Part shown: in pieces, positions 57,690 through 64,000 of the stretch
Layout: each line of letters opens with the position of its first letter
How positions within the stretch are numbered: position 1 is the stretch's first letter
NCBI RefSeq assembly: GCF_000019165.1
Contig: NC_010337.2
Coordinates: 1,727,001 to 1,791,000 of the forward strand
Reading direction: 5' to 3'
DNA length: 64,000 nucleotides
Source of the DNA: Heliomicrobium modesticaldum Ice1
GTDB lineage: Bacteria; Bacillota; Desulfitobacteriia; Heliobacteriales; Heliobacteriaceae
The notes under the pieces: model-generated
Database searches by the model: none
What the model was told of the DNA's origin: nothing
The model's input: only the letters and a program-made list of their open reading frames with translations
Translations under genes and position numbers: made by a program

Positions 57690-59023
57690 GGCGCAGCCTC
57701 CTCCCGGACAACGCGGACCGTCTTGCCGCGGGGGCGGGGAATGGCGTCGACGATCTCCACGGCACAGGGCACGCCGACAGCGTATTCCATTTTGCTGGAT
57801 AGCTTGTCGGCCAGTTCCGCTGTGGCGGTCACCTTCGGTGCTAACTCAGTACGGATCTTCAAGCGGTCATTGTCTCCCTTTTTGACGATAAACTGGTACC
57901 AGTTGCCCACCTCGGGCTGGCGCATCAAAAACTCCTCCAGGTAGAAGGGGGAGAAGTCGACGCCGTTGATCCGGATCTGATCGCCCTGTCGGCCTCGCAG
58001 GTGCAGAAGGGGCAATGGTACGCCGCAAGGACAGGGATCAGGGTCGAAATAGCCCAGATCCTGCGTGCGGTAGCGGATCAGAGGCGCGTCGCGGCGGGTG
58101 AGGCAGGTGACGACGATCTCGCCGACCTCTAAGGGTTCCAAGGGTGTACCTGTCTTCGGGTCCACCACCTCCAGGATGACGTGGCTTTCCGTGACATGAT
58201 AGCCCCGGTGTTCGTCGCATTCGATGCCGACGACACCTCCCTCAAGGGTGCCGTAGTACATATTGGCCCGCGTTCCCCAGAGTTTTTCCACCCGTTCCCG
58301 GAAGGCCGGGGAGGAGCCTTCGCCGGTCAACCACATTTTTTTCCAAGGCAGGTCTTTCAGGTCGAACCCTTCCTTTAAAGCCGTTTCGTGCAGTGTCACA
58401 GCGTAGGAAGGGGTGGTAATGGCGCAGTTGGGCTGCAGGTCGCGGATCATCTGCACCGTCTTTTCCGGCGTCGAATAGGCGCCGCCTTTGCCGGCGGTGA
58501 GGACGGTGGCGCCGCAGCTGTTGATGAAGGATTTGTGGAAGGCCAGACCGGCGGAACTCATCTCGTAGGGCAGGGCATTGAGCACCATGTCACCGCGTCC
58601 GACGGGCACAAGAACGGGGAACCCCGGCGCCAGGTCGTGCATGTAATAGTCGGCCCAGGTGTGCAGCACGTAGATCGGCTTACCGCCTGTCGTTCCCGTA
58701 GAGACGTGGATGATGCTGACATCGGCTTTGTCACAGGCGAGGAAGCGCCAGGGATCCTGCCGGAGGTCGTCTTTTGTCGTAAAGGGTAGTTTGGCAAGGT
58801 CAGCGCGTTCCTGGATATCGTCCGGTCGGACGCCGGCTTGGCGGAACTGCTCCTGATAAAAGGGCGATTTGGCATGGGCGATGGCGACGATCTCCTTGAG
58901 CGCTTCTGTCTGATAGGCCGCCAGCCGTTCCGGGGGCATGGCGTCGGAGGCTTCCCGGAAGTAGCGACGGAACAGGTCGGGTGTTCGGGCCGCCCGGATG
59001 CGGTCTTCAAAAGCCAGCGTCAT
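57686..59023 (-). CDS. PaaK-type adenylate-forming ligase, first copy
   Basis: 445 aa from ATG 59023 (GAGGTGACGCC upstream); the open frame runs back to 59146. Family motifs: PFTTKDDLRQDPWRFLACDK, HVSTGTTGGKPIYV, ALPYEMSSAGLAFHKSFINS, WLTGEGSSPAFRERVEKLWG, MYYGTLEGGVVGIECDEHRG, APLIRYRTQDLGYFDPDPCP and the C-terminal IPRPRGKTVRVV with its catalytic Lys. It most likely activates an aromatic acid with ATP and CoA. It overlaps the upstream TPR-like gene by 4 bases and the downstream amidohydrolase by 4. Confidence 0.88.
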   Translation of the reverse strand: MTLAFEDRIRAARTPDLFRRYFREASDAMPPERLAAYQTEALKEIVAIAHAKSPFYQEQFRQAGVRPDDIQERADLAKLPFTTKDDLRQDPWRFLACDKADVSIIHVSTGTTGGKPIYVLHTWADYYMHDLAPGFPVLVPVGRGDMVLNALPYEMSSAGLAFHKSFINSCGATVLTAGKGGAYSTPEKTVQMIRDLQPNCAITTPSYAVTLHETALKEGFDLKDLPWKKMWLTGEGSSPAFRERVEKLWGTRANMYYGTLEGGVVGIECDEHRGYHVTESHVILEVVDPKTGTPLEPLEVGEIVVTCLTRRDAPLIRYRTQDLGYFDPDPCPCGVPLPLLHLRGRQGDQIRINGVDFSPFYLEEFLMRQPEVGNWYQFIVKKGDNDRLKIRTELAPKVTATAELADKLSSKMEYAVGVPCAVEIVDAIPRPRGKTVRVVREEAAP

Positions 59024-60270
59024 GGCGTCACCTCTTCTCGAACCGAAGCAGGAATGCTGTCGCAGTAGGGGGAGTCGGGGCAATCGGCAGCTAAACGCGC
59101 CCAGATCTTTTTCGCTTCGAAGTCGTTGGTGGAACGGCGGTAGCACTCGCCGAGATGGTGCAGTAGGCGCGCGTATTCCTCTTTCGTCAGCAGCGCCGGA
59201 TCTTTTTCATAGGCCTCCAGGACGAAACGGAAATCCTGGATGGCTGTCTGGGCCGTATGGAAAAAAGCCTCCGGAAGGGAGTAGGCCAGATAGGCTCGCA
59301 GCAGACGGATGCGCGGGTTTTCAGGATCCTTTTCCTTCGCCTCCCGCAGGGCTTTCATCGCCCGGATGGCGCAGCCAAAGAGGGCATTCGGTTCGACAGC
59401 ATCTTTTTCGATCAGCGCTGTCGCGGAGGCATAGTAGGCCAGGGCGAGGGCATCGTCCGGGTCCGTTTCATGGGCTTTTTTCAGCAGTTCCTTGGCAACG
59501 CGGGCGGCGCCCCGATCGCCGGCGGCGCCGGCTTCGAAGAGCCGGACCCCCTCGCGGAGCAGATCCGCCTTTTCTGTCAGGGCGAGCAGTGCAGTCTCCT
59601 GATCGGCTGGGAAATAGCCCCGCGCCCGTTCGACAGCGCCTGTATAGTCCCCGCCGACGTCAAGGGCAAGGAGGCGGTTCCAGACCTCATCGGCCTGTTC
59701 TGCCATGCCAAGGCGCTGGTAGGCGCAGCCGAGGTCGAAGAGGATCTGATTGCGCTTTTTTGGAGGCAGGGCCAAGCGGCCCTCGTCATAAGCGGCCAGG
59801 ATCGCCTCGAAGTCTCCGATGGCCGTCGAGGTGCGCCGGAAGAAGCCCTCGTGGAGGCGGAAGCTCTGGTAGGCCCGTAACAGGCGGATCTCCAGATCAT
59901 CGGGTCGGTTTTCCACGGCCTGGTCGAGGAGTTTGATTGCCGGGATGGCGTTTTTGAACATGCTGTAGGAGTCGTCGACGACGCTTCCCAAGAGGGATTG
60001 GCAATCGGCAAAATAGGCGGCGACGCGGTCATCGGCGGGATGGCGGTTGCGCAGCTGTTCAAAATAGGTCAAGGCCTGCTGGATGGCCTCCCGGTTTCCG
60101 CTCATTGCTAGGCTGTGCAGACGGATGCCTTCAGCGATGTCTTCGTCAGAGGCAGGCCGGTGGGGCGCAGGCACAAGGGTGATTTGTCGCGCCTGCGAAC
60201 GCCGGGGTTCTTCCCGCAGTCCTGACCAGGCGTTGGCGCGGGTGGAAGTAAACCGTGATGATGAAGCCAT
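59020..60270 (-). CDS. TPR-like protein with internal duplication
   Basis: 416 aa, all helical, soluble. TPR-style pairs recur, and one longer signature appears twice: IRLLRAYQSFRLHEGFFRRT (then TAIGDFEAIL) near residue 125 and IRLLRAYLAYSLPEAFFHTA (then TAIQDFRFVL) near 325. Each is followed by a second pair (LFDLGCAYQRLGMAEQADEV; LLHHLGECYRRSTNDFEAKK). So the protein is two copies of a roughly 200-residue module. The shorter upstream neighbour carries the same module once. No catalytic residues are evident; a scaffold or carrier-like partner for the pathway enzymes is inference. Confidence 0.65.
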   Translation of the reverse strand: MASSSRFTSTRANAWSGLREEPRRSQARQITLVPAPHRPASDEDIAEGIRLHSLAMSGNREAIQQALTYFEQLRNRHPADDRVAAYFADCQSLLGSVVDDSYSMFKNAIPAIKLLDQAVENRPDDLEIRLLRAYQSFRLHEGFFRRTSTAIGDFEAILAAYDEGRLALPPKKRNQILFDLGCAYQRLGMAEQADEVWNRLLALDVGGDYTGAVERARGYFPADQETALLALTEKADLLREGVRLFEAGAAGDRGAARVAKELLKKAHETDPDDALALAYYASATALIEKDAVEPNALFGCAIRAMKALREAKEKDPENPRIRLLRAYLAYSLPEAFFHTAQTAIQDFRFVLEAYEKDPALLTKEEYARLLHHLGECYRRSTNDFEAKKIWARLAADCPDSPYCDSIPASVREEVTP

Positions 60271-60290
60271 GGGATATACGACCTCCCGGT

Positions 60291-60959
60291 TTAACCGAAT
60301 TGGGGAACAAAACCCTCTTGTTCGACGAGGGCGCGATATTGGGGGTCTCTGGCGAGGGTGAGCAGTTTGGTCCAGGCCGCTTTTGCTTCATGCATCAGAT
60401 GGATGTTCTTATAGGCCACACCGAGCTGATAGAGGATGCGCCAGTAAAAATCGGCGGCGAAGAGGCGATTGTCCTGTTCATAGCGGGAGATGAGGTAGTG
60501 GAAGTCTTCGATGGCTGTGCGGCTGCGGTGGAAGAATTGCTCTGGCAGGCGGAAACAGACTTGGCCGCGGAGGATGCGCGCCTGGATCAGGTCGGGATGG
60601 GCTCTGACCACCTTATCTAATGTCTTCAGGCCTTCCAGCGCCTTGGCGAAGCGCTCTGAGGGGTCCACGGCGTCGCGGCCCAGGAGGCAGACGACACTGC
60701 CATAGTAGGCCTCCACCAGTGGGGTGGGTTTGGTCTGACGAAGTTTGCTGAGCAGCTCATGGGCTTTAAGAACGGCTTGCTTGTCACCGTCGATGCCGGC
60801 GTCATGAAGGGCGACCGCCTTGCGGAGTTCAAAAGGTTCTTCAAGGGGCGATGCGGTCGCCGGCGAATTCGGTGATACAGCCGGCTTTATGGGAAGGGTG
60901 ACGGTGATACCCGACCAGGAGCGGCTACCCGGTTGGGAAGAGGGCTTGTTTTGACTCAT
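60291..60959 (-). CDS. TPR-like protein, single module
   Basis: 222 aa. After a Ser/Pro-rich start (about 40 residues) it is helical and carries one copy of the module in the next gene: ARILRGQVCFRLPEQFFHRS (then TAIEDFHYLI) followed by LYQLGVAYKNIHLMHEAKAA. It lies 20 bases upstream of the longer relative and 30 bases downstream of the aldolase gene, so it is part of the operon. Function unknown; the shared module suggests the two proteins pair or act on the same partner. Confidence 0.65.
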   Translation of the reverse strand: MSQNKPSSQPGSRSWSGITVTLPIKPAVSPNSPATASPLEEPFELRKAVALHDAGIDGDKQAVLKAHELLSKLRQTKPTPLVEAYYGSVVCLLGRDAVDPSERFAKALEGLKTLDKVVRAHPDLIQARILRGQVCFRLPEQFFHRSRTAIEDFHYLISRYEQDNRLFAADFYWRILYQLGVAYKNIHLMHEAKAAWTKLLTLARDPQYRALVEQEGFVPQFG

Positions 60960-60989
60960 GGTTTCATTCCTCCCGGTTTGTAGGAAGTG

Positions 60990-61793
60990 CTAGCCGTCAA
61001 CAGAGGATGCCAGTTCCGCCAGTTGGGACGCGTCCACCTTTCTGTCGAGGATGCGCCGGATGGCGGCGGTCAGCCGTTGTGGCCGGGCATGTTGAAAGAT
61101 GTTTCGCCCGATGGCGACGCCGAGGCTGCCGGCCTGCTGGGCTGCGTAGACCATGTTGAGCAGTTCGCCGGTGCTGTTTGTTTTGGCGCCGCCGGCGATG
61201 ATGACGGGGATGTCGACGCCGCCGGTCACCTGCCTGAAGCTCTCCGGCGTTCCCGTGTAATTGACCTTGACGATGTCAGCGCCCAATTCTTCGGCGACAC
61301 GAGCGGCATGGGCGACCCTTACCGGGTCGTACTCGTTGGCTTGATTGCCGTCGCGGACGTACATCATGGCCAATAGGGGCATGCCCCAGAGTTCACAGGC
61401 GTCGGCTATCTGGCCCAGGTCTTCGAGCATCGCATTTTCGGCGGCGCCGCCGAGGTTAACATGGACGGAGACGGCGGTCGCCCCGAGCCGGACGGCATGC
61501 TCCACCGAAGAGACCAATTCCTTGCGGTTCGGTTCCGGCGAGAGGGTCGTCGAGGCAGACAGGTGAACGATCAGGTCGCACTGTCTTGTCGAGAGCACGC
61601 CTGCGATCTGCCGGGCCAGTCCCTTGTGGACGATGACGGCGTCAGCGCCGCCGTCTGCCACAGCTTTCACCATCGGGCGGATCTCAGTCAATCCAGCGAC
61701 GGGACCGAGGGAGACGCCGTGATCGAGCGGAACGGCGAGCAATTGTCCGGAGGGCGCGAAGAGCCGGTTCAGGCGAATCTCTTTTCCAGTCAT
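60990..61793 (-). CDS. class I aldolase of the ADH-synthase/GriI family
   Basis: 267 aa. The family condenses a three-carbon sugar phosphate with aspartate semialdehyde: archaeal ADH synthase leads to shikimate, and actinobacterial GriI to 3-amino-4-hydroxybenzoate. Seen: LLAVPLDHGVSLGPVAGL, GADAVIVHKGLAR, LIVHLSASTTLSPEPN, AVSVHVNLGGAAENAMLEDL, LLAMMYVRDG, the Schiff-base lysine in GADIVKVNYTGTPESF, and IAGGAKTNS...GVAIGRNIFQH. It pairs with the next gene upstream, the matching cyclase. Family firm; exact donor undecided. Confidence 0.9.
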   Translation of the reverse strand: MTGKEIRLNRLFAPSGQLLAVPLDHGVSLGPVAGLTEIRPMVKAVADGGADAVIVHKGLARQIAGVLSTRQCDLIVHLSASTTLSPEPNRKELVSSVEHAVRLGATAVSVHVNLGGAAENAMLEDLGQIADACELWGMPLLAMMYVRDGNQANEYDPVRVAHAARVAEELGADIVKVNYTGTPESFRQVTGGVDIPVIIAGGAKTNSTGELLNMVYAAQQAGSLGVAIGRNIFQHARPQRLTAAIRRILDRKVDASQLAELASSVDG

Positions 61794-61808
61794 GGCTGGC
61801 GCCGCCTC

Positions 61809-62951
61809 CTAGCTTTCGATGATCTTTTCATCCACTTTGATGCCCACATGCCTTCCCGGCGCGCAGACATAGGCCAGGAGTTGGTCGCCCGGCTGGACGG
61901 TGGTGGCATTGCGCGGTTCTCCATTGGCGCCCATGACGCGGATGTGCCAGTCGTCCTGAACGATCACGTTCAAGTCGATGCCATCGGCCACCCCTTTGAT
62001 CAGGAGCAGCGGCCGCACCTCTGTCTTCACCCGACCGACGATGACCGGTCGCGTTTTTCCTTTGGTGTTGACGCAAAGGACAGCCGTGCCGGCCCGCAGG
62101 TCTGTCAGGTAGTCGGTGGCGTTGCCGGGGCGCCAGACGTAGGAGTGGACGGCGCCGGCGTTCACCCGGAAGGGCCGCAGGTTCATATAGGGCAGGTAGT
62201 GCGTCTCCGAACAGACAAAAATGCCGCCTGAAGAAGTGGAGCCGATGATCATCCCTTCATCGCGGGTCATGATATCTGTCGTATCGATACAGGAACGCAA
62301 GCCCATCCCGATGTGGCTGACCTCCGTCACCGTCAAGGGATGCAGTTGCAGCGGCTCGGCGCCTCGGCGGGACAGAAAAGCCTTCAGCTCGATGATTTCG
62401 TTCATATCGTCCGTGGACAGCAGGACGCCGTCGCTGCCTTGTTCCAGGACGCCGAAAGCGACCTCCATCGCTTCTACACTCTTCTCCGCTTTGAGCAGCA
62501 CCGTCTTGCTCTTTTGCAGGCGGGCGATGATCAACTCCAGAGGGATGTTTGTGGGCAGATCGAAGTCGACGACGGCGTAATCATGGCTGACTGCCCTGCG
62601 GCTGGCTTCCTCTAAATCGTCCTGGCCGCCTTCGATGAAAAGAGAGATGCAGGTGCTAAACCCCTTTTCCCGGGCTGCATCCAACAGCGCGGGAACGCTG
62701 GAAAGGACGATATCCCCTTCAGACAGGGCGTCAAGGTCGGAGGGCTCCTTGATTTCCGTAATCAGAATGGTTTTGAGCGGGAAATGCCCATCCCGCCGCT
62801 GCGCTGGCGTGACGACAACATGTTGAAGGGGGGAGTTGTCGATCAACCCCCAGATGTCTCTGCGATCCAAAGGCACAGGGCGTCCGTCAAACCAGACCTC
62901 CCGCGTAACGGCGCCAGTTCCAATCCCACTAGCCACGAACACCAACTCCAT
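61809..62951 (-). CDS. 3-dehydroquinate synthase II / GriH-type cyclase
   Basis: 380 aa. The archaeal-type DHQ synthase II family, distinct from ordinary AroB, cyclises the product of the ADH-synthase-type aldolase; in Streptomyces the homologue GriH makes 3-amino-4-hydroxybenzoate. Family stretches: VVDFDLPTNIPLELIIARLQ, KAEKSVEAMEVAFGVLEQGS, DGVLLSTDDMNEI, VTEVSHIGMGLRSCIDTTDI, GMIIGSTSSGGIFVCSETHY and FRVNAGAVHSYV. First gene of the operon; AAGGA is close to the ATG, so a GTG or TTG a few codons in could be used. Confidence 0.9.
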   Translation of the reverse strand: MELVFVASGIGTGAVTREVWFDGRPVPLDRRDIWGLIDNSPLQHVVVTPAQRRDGHFPLKTILITEIKEPSDLDALSEGDIVLSSVPALLDAAREKGFSTCISLFIEGGQDDLEEASRRAVSHDYAVVDFDLPTNIPLELIIARLQKSKTVLLKAEKSVEAMEVAFGVLEQGSDGVLLSTDDMNEIIELKAFLSRRGAEPLQLHPLTVTEVSHIGMGLRSCIDTTDIMTRDEGMIIGSTSSGGIFVCSETHYLPYMNLRPFRVNAGAVHSYVWRPGNATDYLTDLRAGTAVLCVNTKGKTRPVIVGRVKTEVRPLLLIKGVADGIDLNVIVQDDWHIRVMGANGEPRNATTVQPGDQLLAYVCAPGRHVGIKVDEKIIES

Positions 62952-63042
62952 ATCCTTGAATTCCGCTGCCGAGAAATCTCCCGGCTATTTGAAGTCTATT
63001 CTATGGAAAATTATGGTGTGACGAGAAAAGGGACGCTATAAC

Positions 63043-63080
63043 AAAAAAGCTGCCGCAACGGCGTCAACGGGGGGCAGCTT
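63043..63080 (-). terminator. minus-strand terminator upstream of the aromatic operon
   Basis: On the minus strand AAGCTGCC/GGCAGCTT (63080-63073 with 63054-63047) followed by six T, 92 bases before the GriH-like start. It ends any transcript arriving from the infC side or attenuates the operon. Confidence 0.7.
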
Positions 63081-63149
63081 GACCCAACAGGGAGGGAACG
63101 ATGCGGTCGTGGACAGCGATGCGAAGGCTCTTTTTGTTGCGCAGGTTGC

Positions 63150-63178
63150 TTGACATGTCCTATGTGTCATGCTATAGT
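63150..63178 (+). promoter_or_regulatory. infC promoter
   Basis: Consensus TTGACA (63150-63155), 17 bases, TATAGT (63173-63178). Confidence 0.9.
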
Positions 63179-63199
63179 AACGAGCGGAACGACAAACAA
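63171..63199 (-). promoter_or_regulatory. possible divergent promoter toward the aromatic operon
   Basis: On the minus strand TTGTTT (63199-63194), 17 bases, TATAGC (63176-63171), overlapping the infC -10 element. Its transcript would meet the terminator at 63043-63080 after about 120 nt. Confidence 0.4.
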
Positions 63200-63344
63200 G
63201 CAGAAGCCATCCGCTTCTCACCCAGTCGGTTGAGACTGCAACTGGGTTCATCTGTCAAAGCCAGGCGTCGCAGGATCGATCATCGTCGATACTGTCAGCG
63301 TCGTGCCTTGGGAGAAGCATGCGGGTGGGAGAGCCCGCATTTTT
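63185..63344 (+). promoter_or_regulatory. L20-type autoregulatory leader of infC
   Basis: A 160-base leader. GCTTCTC (63213-63219) can pair with GAGAAGC (63311-63317) far downstream or with local AGAAGC (63202-63207). An inner CCCAGT...ACTGGG stem and TCAAAGCCAGGCG resemble the infC leaders bound by ribosomal protein L20. It ends in a terminator, ATGCGGG/CCCGCAT (63318-63339) with a T-run. Confidence 0.7.
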
Positions 63345-63382
63345 TGTTTGTTTCGTTTGAAGAAATCAGGGGGTGAACATTT

Positions 63383-63979
63383 ATCAGCAAGGACCTGCGC
63401 ATCAACGAGGAGATCCGCGTCCGCGAAGTTCGCTTGGTGGGCACCGAGGGGGAACAGCTGGGGATTTTGAACATCCGCGACGCCCTGCGCATCGCCCAGG
63501 AGAGCAACCTCGATCTGGTGGAGGTGGCGCCGACGGCCAGGCCTCCCGTATGCCGGATCATGGATTACGGCAAGTATAAGTTTGAGCAGAGCAAACGGGA
63601 ACGAGAAGCTCGCAAAAAACAAAAAATTGTCAGCATCAAAGAGGTTAAACTGCGCCCGAACATCGAGGATCATGATTTTGACACGAAGGCTCGCAACGCC
63701 ATCCGCTTTCTGGAGGACGGCGATAAAGTAAAGGTCACGATCATGTTCCGTGGACGTGAGATCACCCACCCCGAGTTGGGCCGGCAGTTGTGTGTCCGTT
63801 TGGCCGAGGTCTGTCGACCCTATTCCAACGTGGAACGCGACGCCAAGGTGGAAGGCCGCAACATGATCATGATCCTGGCGCCCAAAGCCGAGACCCAGCG
63901 GGAACCTCGCGCCGAGAAGCCTCGGGATGCCAAAAGAGCTGAGAAAGCGGAAGCCCCGACCACCGGGAAAGCCGAATAA
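63383..63979 (+). CDS. infC: translation initiation factor IF-3, AUC start
   Basis: 198 aa. IF-3 checks the start codon on the 30S subunit. N-domain (SKDLRINEEIRVREVRLVG, IAQESNLDLVEVAPTARPPV, CRIMDYGKYKFEQSKRERE), basic linker, C-domain (EVKLRPNIEDHDFDTKARNA, VKVTIMFRGREITHPELG) and a Glu/Ala/Lys-rich tail. No ATG, GTG or TTG sits in frame near the conserved N-terminus. ATC 63383, 7 bases after AGGGGGTG, gives the family start (I/M)SKDLRINEE. Rare start codons on infC let IF-3 repress its own translation (AUU in E. coli and Geobacillus). rpmI and rplT are expected just past the window. Confidence 0.93.
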   Translation: MSKDLRINEEIRVREVRLVGTEGEQLGILNIRDALRIAQESNLDLVEVAPTARPPVCRIMDYGKYKFEQSKREREARKKQKIVSIKEVKLRPNIEDHDFDTKARNAIRFLEDGDKVKVTIMFRGREITHPELGRQLCVRLAEVCRPYSNVERDAKVEGRNMIMILAPKAETQREPRAEKPRDAKRAEKAEAPTTGKAE

Positions 63980-64000
63980 ATCGCCCCTTTACTCGCGATT

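Noticed and set aside
63036-63251. 71-aa minus-strand frame as a leader peptide of the aromatic operon
   Set aside because: It runs through the terminator stem, lacks a ribosome site and has no run of regulatory codons.
63373-63579. GTG start with an excellent ribosome site just upstream of infC
   Set aside because: The frame gives a Gly/Arg-rich shadow of infC. The ribosome site is better explained by the in-frame AUC start.

Overview
The window looks like a chromosomal segment of a moderately high-GC, spore-forming, anaerobic Firmicute. The evidence is sporulation and germination genes (ytaF, a GerD-like lipoprotein, ytxC next to thrS, a YheC/D-type coat ATP-grasp protein), Firmicutes-type regulation (SAM-I riboswitch, Rex, L20-type infC leader, strong intrinsic terminators, frequent GTG/TTG starts with strong Shine-Dalgarno sites), a cysteine-type formate dehydrogenase complex and a methyltetrahydrofolate:corrinoid methyltransferase. 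The gene mix would fit the Heliobacteria/Peptococcaceae group. That placement is inference: no rRNA or photosynthesis gene is present.

Layout. 1-4.1 kb: partial CBS protein, MeTr-like enzyme, methyltransferase, tsaD, class II aldolase. 4.1-6.5 kb: an accessory island with a DnaA-box cluster, 23-bp iteron-like repeats, a tnpA remnant, tnpB and a structured omega-RNA candidate. 6.7-12.1 kb: MBL hydrolase, then a sulfur amino acid block (SAM-I riboswitch, two PLP trans-sulfuration enzymes, a compact attenuator leader, cysK, a double YezD/DUF2292 protein). 12.2-14.5 kb (minus): PadR regulator and an orphan FdnH/FdnI-type electron-transfer pair. 14.67-16.58 kb: an intact IS1182-type element with a 7-bp target duplication, lying between a promoter and rex. 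17.5-23.6 kb: 5-formyl-THF cyclo-ligase followed by a NuoE/NuoF/FdhA NAD-linked formate dehydrogenase operon.

25-36.9 kb is mostly housekeeping (polA, mutM, ABC-F, ytaF, coaE, lytic transglycosylase, DUF421, glycosyltransferase, pyruvoyl arginine decarboxylase, speE). 36.9-37.8 kb: five tRNAs (Asp, Phe, Gly, Cys, Leu) around a small antisense gene. 38-55 kb: envelope, spore and stress genes (TspO, a NlpC/P60-LysM-CAP secreted protein, an ATP-grasp plus carboxylate-amine ligase fusion, cyclophilin lipoprotein, DUF4178-PspA, LysE exporter, an HTH/coiled-coil protein, an alarmone synthetase with a Cys-rich C-terminal extension, YkuK, GerD, YtxC, ThrRS).

The most interesting region is 55.66-62.95 kb on the minus strand. 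It is a tightly packed seven-gene operon: 3-dehydroquinate synthase II type, ADH-synthase/GriI-type aldolase, two related TPR-like proteins, a PaaK-type ligase, an amidohydrolase and a second PaaK-type ligase. The first two enzymes resemble the GriH/GriI pair that makes 3-amino-4-hydroxybenzoate from aspartate semialdehyde and DHAP. The CoA ligases plus amidohydrolase resemble known benzoxazole-forming sets. I infer a small aromatic (possibly benzoxazole) metabolite pathway with unusual TPR partners. The window ends with infC, which appears to start at an AUC codon behind a long attenuating leader.
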